Shown: positions 16,966 through 25,998, counted from the first letter of the stretch. The stretch is DNA of 64,000 nt from an uncultured Eubacteriales bacterium (GCA_900544555.1 UQWD01000001.1:1-64000); one strand, 5' to 3'. Numbers and translations are program-made. The notes: generated by a model not told the origin, from the letters alone.

Positions 16966-17262
16966 ACATAAAACGAACTGTCCAGCCTGTATTTTACCTT
17001 GCGCGTATAAAATCCTTCAATTCCCAAGACTTATTCCTGAACCTGATATATCACCGACTTTTTATTGCACAGTGTCCCAACATCATTTTTAAATCTGCTA
17101 TTAGGCTCTATACTTTTTACGCGCGCAGTTCATAATGAATTTCTGTTTTTCTGCTTTAATAACTTTTATTTCTGTCTTGATTAAGTAGAATTCATATTGT
17201 ATTTTAAGATTAGCTATTTTTATGCTTTTTTTCTCTAACTAAACAGCCGCGATCATAAATTT
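16966..17262. other. Intergenic, no gene seen
   Basis: AT-rich tail after radA up to the hairpin at 17263. No credible reading frame with a ribosome site, no tRNA and no repeat were found. Confidence 0.5.
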
Positions 17263-17289
17263 GGAAGGTGTGCTAAAAGCACACCTTCC
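17263..17289 (-). terminator. Hairpin terminating the opp operon side
   Basis: GGAAGGTGTGCT (17263-17274) pairs with 17278-17289 around a 3-base loop. Read leftwards it is followed by AAATTTATG rather than a clean T tract, so it is a moderate terminator for the small gene and opp operon on the minus strand. It could also stop radA transcription. Confidence 0.5.
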
Positions 17290-17353
17290 ATGCAGAGCAT
17301 TGTAAAAATTCTTGTCCTTTAATGCGTTAAGATCCAACCCATTGCGCCTTTAC

Positions 17354-17560
17354 TCATTTAGGACCAAACATGAGATAAGGTATTCCCACCATAAGGGCGA
17401 TGACGATAAGCATTACCGGAACAAACGTTATGAGAGCGGCAATCATCATCGCCGGTACATCACCCTTTTCCAACTCCTCCGGTTTAAAATTTTCTTTAAA
17501 GCGCCTCTCAACCGTTTTAACGTCGAGCCTACGTCTCTCAGGCGCCCTTCCAAACAACAT
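17354..17560 (-). CDS. Small single-TM protein downstream of oppF
   Basis: 68 residues starting MLFGRAPERRRLDVKTVERR. A charged cytoplasmic N-terminal half is followed by a hydrophobic span (PAMMIAALITFVPVMLIVIA) extending to LMVGIPYLMFGPK, probably one or two TM segments. ATG at 17560 with GGTGA upstream is preferred to a TTG at 17566. It begins 26 bp after the oppF stop on the same strand, so it is likely the last gene of the opp transcript. No family recognised; it may be an accessory subunit of this unusual transporter. Confidence 0.6.
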   Translation of the reverse strand: MLFGRAPERRRLDVKTVERRFKENFKPEELEKGDVPAMMIAALITFVPVMLIVIALMVGIPYLMFGPK

Positions 17561-17586
17561 CGTCAATCACCAAACCTTTACAAATT

Positions 17587-19167
17587 TTATTCGCTCGTTC
17601 CGACCATATGATGGCACGCTACAAAATGGCCGGGGGAAACTTCCAGAAACTCGGGCGTAACTATTTTGCATATATCCGTGCAGTAACGGCAGCGGGTATG
17701 GAACTTACATCCCTTAGGGGGATTGATCGGGCTTGGAATATCGCCCTCAAGGAGAATTGCCTCCTGTTTTTGATCCACATCCGTCGTCGGTATCGCGGAT
17801 AACAGCGCCTCGGTATAAGGATGGCGCGGATTATCAAAGATTTCCTCTTTATTCGCCAACTCAACCAGATTACCAAGGTACATGACGCCGATACGATCGC
17901 TTATGTATTTCACAACCGAAAGGTCATGTGAAATAAACATATAAGTCAGGTTTTCCTTTTCCTTAAGATCCTGCAGCAGATTTATAATCTGCGACTGAAT
18001 CGAAACGTCCAGCGCGGATACAGCTTCGTCGCAAACAACAAATTTAGGCTTTAGCGCTAATGAGCGCGCAATGCCGATACGCTGACGCTGCCCCCCGGAA
18101 AACTGGTGCGGATAACGGTGAATCATATACGGCGCAAGCCCGCAATCCTCCATCACCTGCATGACGTATTCCTGCATGGATTCATCATTCTTTTTAAAGA
18201 AACTATGCGCCAGCAATCCCTCGCCAATGATTTGGCCGACGGTAAGCCTGGCGTTGAGCGATGAATACGGATCCTGAAAAATCAACTGAATGTCCTTACG
18301 CAGATGGCGCATTTCATTGTAGCTAAGCCGCGCAAGATCAATACCGTCGTCGCGATACGCTTCGTATTTCTGGAACTCGGGGTCGTCCGCATACTTAGCG
18401 CGCAATGCGTTAAGAGCTTTGTAAGAGGCTTTAAGCTCCTCTTCCTTTTTGGCTATCAGTGCCTTTTGCTCATTAATGCGATCATCAAATGCCTTGACGC
18501 GCTTTGCGAGGCCTCCCGCCGATTTCTCGTCCTTCTGCTTAACTTCGATTGCACACTCAATATCGCGCCTATTCATATCCAAATCGTTGAGCGTTTCATT
18601 GAGGTTGCGCAGCTCAAGGGCAATGCGGTGCGATTCCATATAAGCGTTCTTGCACTCATTCAAATCCTTTACGGATATAAAACCGCCTAAAATAGTAGCA
18701 ATATTCAAAAACGCGTCATTAGCGGCCTTTACAGCCTGGTCGCGCTCATCCTGCTTTAGGAATTTTTCCTGGCTGTGCTTCTCAAGCTGCTCCTCGCTAA
18801 GCGCCTTTTCACGCTCGACATAAGCGTTGAATTCCGCTATAAGCTTATCACGCTTAGCGTTCAACTCTTGAAGCTGGCTGCGCAGTTTCTCCGCGTTCTG
18901 AACCGTATCTCTCACGTACTTGGGCGCAAGGGAATCCCTTGTCCGCCCATAGTACATGGTCTTGCCATCGGTTTGATGGTAAAGCTGAAGCAGTACGCGT
19001 CCAAGCGTGGACTTGCCGCAACCGGACTCACCCACAAGCCCGAACGTTTCACCCTTGTAAATATCAAGTGAAATGCCATCGTTAGCTTTAACGTACATTC
19101 CCCTCTTTTTCAACGGGAAATACTGTTTCAAATTCGTAATGCGAATCAAAACATTATTATTATCCAT
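17587..19167 (-). CDS. oppF: OppF-type ATPase with a ~200-residue coiled-coil insert
   Basis: 526 residues, against about 310-330 for ordinary OppF. Walker A GESGCGKST is at about 46-54. Instead of reaching the Q-loop some 50 residues later, the chain runs through residues about 72-290 of charged heptad-like helix (AEKLRSQLQELNAKRDKLIA, LRNLNETLNDLDMNRRDIEC, EQKALIAKKEEELKASYKAL) before QLIFQDPYSS at 294. The signature FSGGQRQRIGIARSL, Walker B FVVCDEAVSALD, H-loop and the OppF C-terminal CKFHTRCRYC cluster are intact. The insert leaves every ATPase motif in place and would project a long antiparallel coiled coil from the helical domain. ATG at 19167 (AGGAGG upstream) overlaps the oppD stop by 8 bp. 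Confidence 0.9.
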   Translation of the reverse strand: MDNNNVLIRITNLKQYFPLKKRGMYVKANDGISLDIYKGETFGLVGESGCGKSTLGRVLLQLYHQTDGKTMYYGRTRDSLAPKYVRDTVQNAEKLRSQLQELNAKRDKLIAEFNAYVEREKALSEEQLEKHSQEKFLKQDERDQAVKAANDAFLNIATILGGFISVKDLNECKNAYMESHRIALELRNLNETLNDLDMNRRDIECAIEVKQKDEKSAGGLAKRVKAFDDRINEQKALIAKKEEELKASYKALNALRAKYADDPEFQKYEAYRDDGIDLARLSYNEMRHLRKDIQLIFQDPYSSLNARLTVGQIIGEGLLAHSFFKKNDESMQEYVMQVMEDCGLAPYMIHRYPHQFSGGQRQRIGIARSLALKPKFVVCDEAVSALDVSIQSQIINLLQDLKEKENLTYMFISHDLSVVKYISDRIGVMYLGNLVELANKEEIFDNPRHPYTEALLSAIPTTDVDQKQEAILLEGDIPSPINPPKGCKFHTRCRYCTDICKIVTPEFLEVSPGHFVACHHMVGTSE

Positions 19168-20146
19168 GACGCTCCTCCTTTGCCGGGTAGAAACACCTGA
19201 TCTGCTGATCAGAGGATACATTTACCATTTCCGGCTCTTCGTTCTGGCACCGGTCAGTTGCATACCTACAGCGCGGCGCGAATTTGCACCCCTTTGGTAA
19301 ATCCAGCGGGTGGGGAACAGCGCCGGGGATGGCGTCCAATCGTTTTCCCGCAGGCGTATCCAACCGAGGGATAGACGTCATCAACCCTTCGGTATAAGGA
19401 TGTGAATACTCGTTTTTGCCAAAGATTATACGCGCAGGAGCAAGCTCTACCACCTGGCCGCAGTACATAACCGCAACATCGTCCGCCATCTGGTTGATAA
19501 CGCCCAAATCATGGGTAATGAACAATATGCTTGTTCCCTTATCAGACTTGAGCTCATTCATAAGCTTAAGTATCTGAGCCTGTATCGTAACGTCAAGAGC
19601 TGTCGTCGGCTCGTCCGCTATAAGCAGATTCGGCCGGCACGCAAGAGCCATAGCTATCATGACGCGCTGCCGCATACCGCCGGAAAGCTGATGCGGATAC
19701 TGCTTTGCAACGCTTTCGGGGTTCGGTATTTTTACGGAAGAGAGCATCTCAACAGATTTCTGCGCCGCCTCGCGCTTGTTCATCCCCTGGTGAATCATGA
19801 AGGACTCACCTATTTGACGGCTTACCGTATATACGGGGTTCAGGCTGGTCATAGGCTCCTGAAAGATAACGGATATCTCATTACCCCTGATTTTGTACAT
19901 CTGCTCACGCGTAAACTTGGTCAGATCCTGATCTTTGAACATGATTTCGCCGCTTTTTATATATCCATTGCCGTCAAGCAGCTGCAGGATACTCATTGCG
20001 GATACGGATTTTCCGCTGCCCGATTCGCCAACTACGCCCAAGGTTTTTCCAGATTCCACGGAGTAAGATACGCCGTTAACCGCCTTGACGATGCCGCGCC
20101 GGGTAGTAAAGTAAGTGTGTAAATCGCGAAGCTCTAGCATTGCCAT
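19160..20146 (-). CDS. oppD: Oligopeptide ABC transporter ATPase OppD
   Basis: 328 residues of standard length. Walker A GESGSGKS, Q-loop VIFQEPMTSLNPV, signature LSGGMRQRVMIAMAL, Walker B LLIADEPTTALDV and H-loop FITHDL are all present, and the C-terminal oligopeptide domain has the CKFAPRCRYATDRC cluster. It forms the ATPase heterodimer with the enlarged OppF. It starts 14 bp after oppC and its stop overlaps the oppF start (ATGGATAA), so expression is coupled. Unlike OppF and OppC it carries no insert. Confidence 0.95.
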   Translation of the reverse strand: MAMLELRDLHTYFTTRRGIVKAVNGVSYSVESGKTLGVVGESGSGKSVSAMSILQLLDGNGYIKSGEIMFKDQDLTKFTREQMYKIRGNEISVIFQEPMTSLNPVYTVSRQIGESFMIHQGMNKREAAQKSVEMLSSVKIPNPESVAKQYPHQLSGGMRQRVMIAMALACRPNLLIADEPTTALDVTIQAQILKLMNELKSDKGTSILFITHDLGVINQMADDVAVMYCGQVVELAPARIIFGKNEYSHPYTEGLMTSIPRLDTPAGKRLDAIPGAVPHPLDLPKGCKFAPRCRYATDRCQNEEPEMVNVSSDQQIRCFYPAKEERHG

Positions 20147-20160
20147 AGTACATATCCCTC

Positions 20161-21969
20161 CTATCTGTCATTGGACTTGGGGTCGATAGCGTCGCGCATA
20201 CCGTCGCCAGCCATATTAATGGCTATGGTCGTAATGCTCAGCGCAAGGGCGGGGAACACCCAACGCCACCAATAGTTTTGCATAACGGTGGAGTTGTTTG
20301 TTGCGTAAAGCATGTTGCCCCAGGTAACGTTAGGCTCGGTAATACCAAAGCCAAGGTACGACATGCTCGACTCATTGAGCATGCTCAGAGCGAAGCTAAG
20401 CGTTAAGTTAACAAGCGCTATTGTCAAAACATTCGGCATGATATGCCTGAATATAATCCTGCCCTCTTTAACGCCAAGCGCTCTGGCTGCGGTAACGAAT
20501 TCCTTCTCGCGCTCGGCCAATATCATGGCGCGGATCTGGCGCGCGAACCCAGGCCAGCCAAGGAATCCGAGAACAACCATTATTAACGCCATTCTTCCAT
20601 ATTGCGATACGCTTGAACCCAAAACCGCGGTCATAACCAACGCCAGCGGCAGGAACGGAATGGAATTGAACACCTCGCCCACACGCATGATGAACATATC
20701 CACCTTGCCGCCGTAGTAGCCGGCGAAGCCGCCCAACAAAATGCCGAGAACAGCGGAAATAATAACCGATATCGCTCCAACGGTTAACGTAACCTGCCCG
20801 CCGGTGATAAGGCGTGAAGCTACGTCACGGCCGTACTGGTCGCTTCCCATAAGGTAACCGCTCAGCCCCCATTTAACCACATTACCATTAGCGTCGATAG
20901 CATAATTCTGGTAGTAATCGCTGCTGATAGAAACAATATTCTCAGCTGACGGGCTATCCGCCTGCCCGTAGAAGTTCCAGCCCCAAGACTTTACTGTTCC
21001 ATCATCCAGCAAAGCGGTAAAGTGTCCGCGGCCGGAGCTGATGCCAACAACATGACCTTGAATCTCCTCAGGTATGTCTTTTACGCCGTAATCGGAGCTG
21101 CCCCATATATGGACGTAGCCGTCGTCCGTTACCGCGGCGCCTGACTTATCGGTTACCGCAATATCAACCGTCTTCCCCTGAATAGCGTCCGGAACCGCCA
21201 TAAGCTCGCTCTCGATAAGAGATAAGCAAACAACTTGTTTATCCAATGTAATCACAACGCCGGTATTCGGGTTTAAAACTACCTTATCAACATTTCCCTT
21301 AACCTCTAACTGCGTAATGCTTATAACATTGGGATTACCCCACGTATAAAGCTTACCCTCGTCATCAACAGCGGCGGAGTGCTGGTAGCCGGCAAATATC
21401 TGCTTGATATTCGCGTTTTCAACCTCCCGGGGTACGTTACAAACGTTAAGCCGGTCGTATCCCCACGAGAAAATCTCGTTGTCCTCATTAAGCACAACGA
21501 TATGATCCAAGCCGCAAGAGATCTGGACAAGCTTACCCATATTCTCCGGGACTTTCTTGAGCGCCGGCGTCAAATTCCCCCACATATAGAGCTTGCCGTC
21601 TTTATCAATACCTGCCCCAAAGTAGGCGCCGCCGTCAATCTGCAAAGCGTTTTTGGCCAGCGCGTCCGGCACACTCATCAAGCTGAAGCCTGGTGCGATG
21701 TTCTGCTGCGAGGGATCCTGGAACGTGAGATCCAAGGGTTTAAAAATAGGGTAAATAAAGCATACGAGCAGAATCACCACAAACAACCATACGCCGAGCA
21801 TGGCTGTAGGCTTTTGCTTGAAATTGCGCATAAATGTGCGCATTGGGCTTTGAACCTGCTCTTCCTCCATAAGGGAGTTAAGTTTGGCTGCTCTGCCGCC
21901 TAAGAACATGGTACGCAGCGCATCTCCAAATGTGGAGCCGCGTTTCTTTTTATTCTCTTTATTACTCAT
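20161..21969 (-). CDS. oppC: OppC-type permease with an inserted seven-repeat RCC1 beta-propeller
   Basis: 602 residues, about twice the usual 290-310. TM1 is at about 55-76 (MLGVWLFVVILLVCFIYPIF). Residues about 114-368, in the loop that should face outside, contain seven RCC1-like units of 38-41 residues: AGIDKDGKLYMWG, VVLNEDNEIFSWG, AAVDDEGKLYTWG, a degenerate VVITLDKQVVCLS, AAVTDDGYVHIWG, TALLDDGTVKSWG and YAIDANGNVVKWG. The ordinary OppC core resumes at LMGSDQYGRDVASRLITGG, followed by the remaining TMs and the EAA loop (AARALGVKEGRIIFRHIMPN). The frame is intact and the fold complete, so this is a real fusion rather than an assembly error. The propeller would sit where OppA docks. Its ligand is unknown. 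Confidence 0.9.
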   Translation of the reverse strand: MSNKENKKKRGSTFGDALRTMFLGGRAAKLNSLMEEEQVQSPMRTFMRNFKQKPTAMLGVWLFVVILLVCFIYPIFKPLDLTFQDPSQQNIAPGFSLMSVPDALAKNALQIDGGAYFGAGIDKDGKLYMWGNLTPALKKVPENMGKLVQISCGLDHIVVLNEDNEIFSWGYDRLNVCNVPREVENANIKQIFAGYQHSAAVDDEGKLYTWGNPNVISITQLEVKGNVDKVVLNPNTGVVITLDKQVVCLSLIESELMAVPDAIQGKTVDIAVTDKSGAAVTDDGYVHIWGSSDYGVKDIPEEIQGHVVGISSGRGHFTALLDDGTVKSWGWNFYGQADSPSAENIVSISSDYYQNYAIDANGNVVKWGLSGYLMGSDQYGRDVASRLITGGQVTLTVGAISVIISAVLGILLGGFAGYYGGKVDMFIMRVGEVFNSIPFLPLALVMTAVLGSSVSQYGRMALIMVVLGFLGWPGFARQIRAMILAEREKEFVTAARALGVKEGRIIFRHIMPNVLTIALVNLTLSFALSMLNESSMSYLGFGITEPNVTWGNMLYATNNSTVMQNYWWRWVFPALALSITTIAINMAGDGMRDAIDPKSNDR

Positions 21970-21981
21970 GCTCTTACCTCC

Positions 21982-22965
21982 TTAAGACAGCTTAACGCGC
22001 GGGTCGAATACGCCGTAGAGCAAGTCGATAATCAGATTGCCGACAAGCGCAAGCACCAGATAGAACATCAGCAGCGCCATCGCCATAGAGTAATCCAATT
22101 GCTTCAAAGAATTTATCATAGTCGCGCCCATGCCGTTGAGCAAAAAGGTCTGCTCAGTCACAAGTGAACCGCTGAATATCCCGATAAACCATGAAGCGAC
22201 AACAGTTATAAACGGGATCATGGCGTTTCGGAACGCATGGCTGTAAATAACAACCTTTTCTTTCAAGCCCTTAGCCCGCGCGGTCCGTATGCAATCCATA
22301 CTCAGCGCCTCAATCATGGAAGCGCGCACATACCGGGTTAAGCCGCCAAGCGATGTAAATACAATTACAATTGCGGGAAGCGCTAAGTACTTGAGGTAAT
22401 CCAATACTTCCTCCAACGGCGTTCCGGAGAAGCCCGGCGTACCTGCGCCGCTTATCGGGAACCATGGCAGTTTAACGGCAAAGAAGAATATAAACATCAA
22501 TGCGATAACAAAATAAGGCAGACTATAACCTATTATCGTGAAGATTTGCACGCCCGTGTCAAATTTGCTTCCCTTACGTACAGCTGTGGCAATACCAAGC
22601 GGAATTGTAATCAAAAAAGTTGGTATAAGCGTCAGCAGGTTCAGTATAACCGTGTTCTTCATAGGCGTGCCGATTACCTGATTTACCGGCTTCATATACT
22701 GAAGGGAATATCCAAGGTCGCCAGTGAGCGTATTATAGAGCCATTTTACATACTGCACCGGCAAAGGCTGATCCAGGCCAAGCTTTTCCCTGGCCGCCTG
22801 ATATTTCCTTTCGTATTCCTCAGGCTTCATGTTAGCCTTGTTGCCCTCCATCATCATAAGCGCGGGATCGGCCGGGATCAACTTAAACAGCGCAAATATG
22901 ACGATGGACGCTACGAGGAATACCACCACGATGTACAGCAGTCGTCTTAATACATAATTGAGCAT
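21982..22965 (-). CDS. oppB: Oligopeptide ABC transporter permease OppB
   Basis: 327 residues with the typical N-terminus MLNYVLRRLLYIVVVFLVAS (TM1), a long extracytoplasmic loop (KYQAAREKLGLDQPLPVQYV), and five further TM helices. The EAA-type loop is seen as RTARAKGLKEKVVIYSHAFR. Normal length and no insert. First gene of oppBCDF and 12 bp from oppC. The oppA gene lies upstream behind a hairpin, giving the usual higher expression of the binding protein. Confidence 0.95.
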   Translation of the reverse strand: MLNYVLRRLLYIVVVFLVASIVIFALFKLIPADPALMMMEGNKANMKPEEYERKYQAAREKLGLDQPLPVQYVKWLYNTLTGDLGYSLQYMKPVNQVIGTPMKNTVILNLLTLIPTFLITIPLGIATAVRKGSKFDTGVQIFTIIGYSLPYFVIALMFIFFFAVKLPWFPISGAGTPGFSGTPLEEVLDYLKYLALPAIVIVFTSLGGLTRYVRASMIEALSMDCIRTARAKGLKEKVVIYSHAFRNAMIPFITVVASWFIGIFSGSLVTEQTFLLNGMGATMINSLKQLDYSMAMALLMFYLVLALVGNLIIDLLYGVFDPRVKLS

Positions 22966-23059
22966 GTACGCGGTTCCTCTCTTTCGAGTTTATATTATCA
23001 TATATAAAAGCCAATCGGCTAATACTCAGAGTTGAACTTAAGCGATTCTTAGGTTTGAA

Positions 23060-23087
23060 ATAGGGGCACGGCCTTTCGTGCCCCTAT
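23060..23087 (-). terminator. Hairpin between oppA and oppB
   Basis: ATAGGGGCACG (23060-23070) pairs with CGTGCCCCTAT (23077-23087), 6-base loop, no T tract. In Opp operons such a hairpin after oppA protects its mRNA and lets only part of the transcription continue into the permease genes. That role is inferred from position. Confidence 0.6.
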
Positions 23088-23132
23088 CCAAAACGTTATC
23101 GGTTTTTTGCGGCGCTTATCGCCGGGAGTTCG

Positions 23133-25106
23133 TTAATTTCCGTGGCCAGCGATGTTCGCGTAAACGATATCATACTGCCAACCCCAAGCCGAATCGGGAT
23201 TGTAGTTCTCGAGTTTTTTGTGGAAGAAATCATGATAGTCGTCAGAATACAGGGGGATATCGGGAAGCAGGTAGTTCCAGCGCTTCTGGAACTCGAGCCA
23301 CTTGGCGTTCCAGGTATCTTCGTCATCCATGGGGATGCCCTTCATTTCCTTAACTATAGCGGTCAACTCAGGATCATCAATGAAGTTCGTGTTGTACGCG
23401 CCATTGTAAGCGGGATCAAAGTAGTACCACATGGCCTGTATCTCGGAGAAGCCGGTACCCATGTTGAACATGCTGTATTCAAGGTCGTCTCCCGACAAAC
23501 CTTCCTGATAGTAGTGCTGAAGCAGGATGGAGAAGTCCATCGCGGTCGCTTCAATCTTCATTCCAACCTTGGCAATTTCACTGGGCAGCATGGTGCTGAG
23601 AAGCTTAGCAACTTCATTGTCGGAAGAAGCCCATTTGATTATCAGGGGCATCAGTTCGCCGTCAACATCCTTGTAACGGATTTCATCCGTGCCTTCAACG
23701 AACGGTTCGCCCTTTTCGTTAAGGGTCCAGCCGCCTGCTATCAGAACTTCCTTAGCCTTGTCAATGTTATAAGCATACTGGTTCAGCTCGGCGTCAATAA
23801 CATCCTTGTTATCGATATATTCTTTCATGGATGCGCCATAGTTGCCGTGTACGAGAACGGCATAGCCCTGGCTGAACTGGCGTATAAACTCATTGCGATC
23901 CAGGCAGTAAGCGATAGCCTGACGAACCTCAACAAACTGGGTGGGCGAGAAGTTACAGGAGAAAGCAATTTTGCCGTATCCGTAACGCGGGTAGTTTGCC
24001 TTGCTGGCGATTCCGTCGTCTACCAGGTCAAGTCCGGCGTTGATGGTCGTTCCGCCTGCGAGGCCGGCGAGCAGATCAACGGAGCCGGTTTTGAGTTCAT
24101 CAATTTCAGTAGCTTCCTGAGTCAGCCTGATGATAAGGCGATCGATGCTGGGCTTCACTTCATCATAGGTTCCCAAATACTTCTCGTTCCTGTCGATAAC
24201 GATCGTACGGGTATCCTTGTCAAAGCTGGTGAACTGATACGGTCCGCTGGTAACCGTGGGTTTATAGCGGAGGCCGTCGGTATCATCAAGATAAATGTCA
24301 ATAAGCTCAGCGCCGTCAACGCCTTCAATCATTGCGGTGCCGTCTTCATCTGCTTTGATGGTGGCGCTGGGGGCGTGCACCTTCAATGACATCGGGCTAA
24401 CCATAGCGACCGTCAAGTCATAGCGGTAAGGCAGTTCATCAGCCTTAACCGTTACGGAGAAGGTGTATTCGTCGATGAGCTTAACGCCCGCGAACTTGTT
24501 GGTTTTGTTCGAAGCGTAATCTTCATAGCCGACCAACATATCGCCTACAAGCACTTCGCATTCGAGCGCGTTGGGATACTCTTCCAGATATTTCTTCGCA
24601 TCCTTATCGCCGCCCGCTACAGCAGCCGCCTTGGCGTCTGCGCGCGCATAAGCGGAATAAAGGTGGTTCGCGCCAAGCAGAAGGCTGGCAACGTAATCCT
24701 CAGCCTTTATGGGGTCGCCGTTGTTGTAGGTGAGGTTGTCATTGATGGTAAAGGTATAGGTCCTGCTGCCATCCGCATTCGCCTCCTCTTTAAACTCCTT
24801 AACCGTGACCTTTTCATCTACGATAAAGGTGTTTTCGCGAGTCCAGACAACGGTGGAATAGCCATTCAACAGCTGCTTGACATAAGCGTCAATCGCGCTG
24901 TTTCCCCAGCCGTCAACAAAGTTACCCTGGGATTCAGTCGTAGAACCGATGATAATCTGATTATCATACTTTTCAGGCTCAGGCGTAGCTTCGCCGGGCT
25001 TTTGGGTTTTGCCAGGATCTGGCGTTCCGCCCTGTTCGCCTGGGTTACAGGCAACGACTGAGAAGACCATGATCAGTGCGAGAAGCATTACAAGAATCTT
25101 CTTCAT
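23133..25106 (-). CDS. oppA: Oligopeptide-binding lipoprotein OppA
   Basis: 657 residues; solute-binding protein family 5. The signal peptide MKKILVMLLALIMVFSVVAC ends in a lipobox (VVAC), giving a diacylated Cys at 20. A Gly/Pro/Glu linker follows. Typical SBP-5 phrases are YTFTINDNLTYNNGDPIKAE, TSGPYQFTSFDKDTRTI, VRQAIAYCLDRNEFI and the late acidic region. It is about 100 residues longer than common OppA, mainly around residues 130-260. It would deliver peptides to OppB/OppC, where here an RCC1 propeller also faces the outside. Four tandem promoter-containing repeats lie 310-740 bp upstream. Confidence 0.9.
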   Translation of the reverse strand: MKKILVMLLALIMVFSVVACNPGEQGGTPDPGKTQKPGEATPEPEKYDNQIIIGSTTESQGNFVDGWGNSAIDAYVKQLLNGYSTVVWTRENTFIVDEKVTVKEFKEEANADGSRTYTFTINDNLTYNNGDPIKAEDYVASLLLGANHLYSAYARADAKAAAVAGGDKDAKKYLEEYPNALECEVLVGDMLVGYEDYASNKTNKFAGVKLIDEYTFSVTVKADELPYRYDLTVAMVSPMSLKVHAPSATIKADEDGTAMIEGVDGAELIDIYLDDTDGLRYKPTVTSGPYQFTSFDKDTRTIVIDRNEKYLGTYDEVKPSIDRLIIRLTQEATEIDELKTGSVDLLAGLAGGTTINAGLDLVDDGIASKANYPRYGYGKIAFSCNFSPTQFVEVRQAIAYCLDRNEFIRQFSQGYAVLVHGNYGASMKEYIDNKDVIDAELNQYAYNIDKAKEVLIAGGWTLNEKGEPFVEGTDEIRYKDVDGELMPLIIKWASSDNEVAKLLSTMLPSEIAKVGMKIEATAMDFSILLQHYYQEGLSGDDLEYSMFNMGTGFSEIQAMWYYFDPAYNGAYNTNFIDDPELTAIVKEMKGIPMDDEDTWNAKWLEFQKRWNYLLPDIPLYSDDYHDFFHKKLENYNPDSAWGWQYDIVYANIAGHGN

Positions 25107-25439
25107 GTTTCTGTTTTACCTCCTTAATAATATTGGGTACAGGTGTATACCGCCCCATTTACTCGTATATTGTAGCAGAAAAAGTCTAAGGCCGCAAGCA
25201 TTTATGTATGCAATTTTTATGTCACCGCGATTTTATCACAAAATCACGTGATATTTAAGTTCCACATATGGAATTCCCGTCCTTATCAGAAACATTATGC
25301 ATGGAATTGGCGGTTTATGCCCTTTTATTTCTTAATATAATGATGTTTTAATCTTTCTACAATTCAAAAGCAGTAAGTTTTTATTAATATTTACGGTATT
25401 TTATTCAAATTTATATAACTTTATGTTTGAGAGATTTAT

Positions 25440-25468
25440 GTTATAATGACCCTTCCATAAATTATCAA
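25440..25468 (-). promoter_or_regulatory. oppA-facing promoter in repeat unit 1
   Basis: Minus strand: TTGATA, 17-bp spacer, TATAAC. It is the best-scoring and nearest of the four copies, leaving a leader of about 330 nt before oppA. Confidence 0.6.
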
Positions 25469-25548
25469 TCGGCAACTATAAGTCACAGACGGGACGCGGT
25501 TAAGCCAATAAAATCTGATTTAAGTAAGTTAATGTTTGAGAGATTTAT

Positions 25549-25577
25549 GTTATAATGACCCTTCCATAAATTATTAA
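25549..25577 (-). promoter_or_regulatory. oppA-facing promoter in repeat unit 2
   Basis: Minus strand: TTAATA, 17-bp spacer, TATAAC. Units 3 and 4 have TTGATA with the weaker -10 boxes TAAAGC and TATAGC. Confidence 0.5.
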
Positions 25578-25974
25578 TCCGCATCTATAAGTCACAGATG
25601 GGACGCGGTTAAGCCTATATAATCTGATTTAAATAAGTTTATGTTTAAGAGATTTATGCTTTAATGACCCATCCATAAATTATCAATCCGCGTCTATATA
25701 AATCACACGCGGGACGCGCTTTAGTTCATATAATCAGATTTAAATGACTTTATGTTTGAGAGGTTTATGCTATAATGACCCTTCCATAAATTATCAATCG
25801 CGTATATATAAATCACAGGTGGGACACGCTTTAGTCTATATAATCCGAAATCGTTACCTCGCTATGAAATAACAAATAATTCTAATTTAATTTGTGGATC
25901 CACCCCATCTTCTTATACCCAGCCGATTGGCTGATAGATTAACAGGTAAATTATTATGTTTATTTAAATCAATA

Positions 25975-25998
25975 TGCGCCCGACTTTTATCGGGCGCA
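25975..25998 (-). terminator. Terminator of the GDPD gene
   Basis: TGCGCCCGA (25975-25983) pairs with TCGGGCGCA (25990-25998) around a 6-base loop. Leftwards it is followed by TATTGATTTAAAT, a weak T tract. It separates the GDPD gene from the repeat array. Confidence 0.55.

Larger units (their letters stand above)
25412..25850 (-). repeat. Four tandem ~109-bp repeats upstream of oppA
   Basis: The anchor ATGTTTGAGAGATTTATG (or close variants) begins at 25423, 25532, 25641 and 25752, giving periods of 109, 109 and 111 bp. Each unit contains TTATAATGACCC, CCATAAATTAT, TCACA, GGGAC(G/A)CG and TAATC. Read leftwards each has TTGATA or TTAATA, 17 bp, and TATAAC/TAAAGC/TATAGC, so each can be a sigma-A promoter facing oppA. 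Read rightwards there is an extended -10 (ATGTTATAAT). No open frame crosses it. Units differ by a few substitutions, so the array is old enough to have diverged yet conserved in its promoter core. 25107-25411 and 25851-25974 hold no gene. Confidence 0.85.

Noticed and set aside
23142..24389. Long plus-strand open frame opposite oppA
   Set aside because: It is an antisense shadow of oppA; no ribosome site and no protein-like domain, while oppA on the other strand is a clear lipoprotein.
25412..25850. CRISPR array
   Set aside because: Units are 109-111 bp with the whole unit repeated; there are no short repeats alternating with unique spacers.
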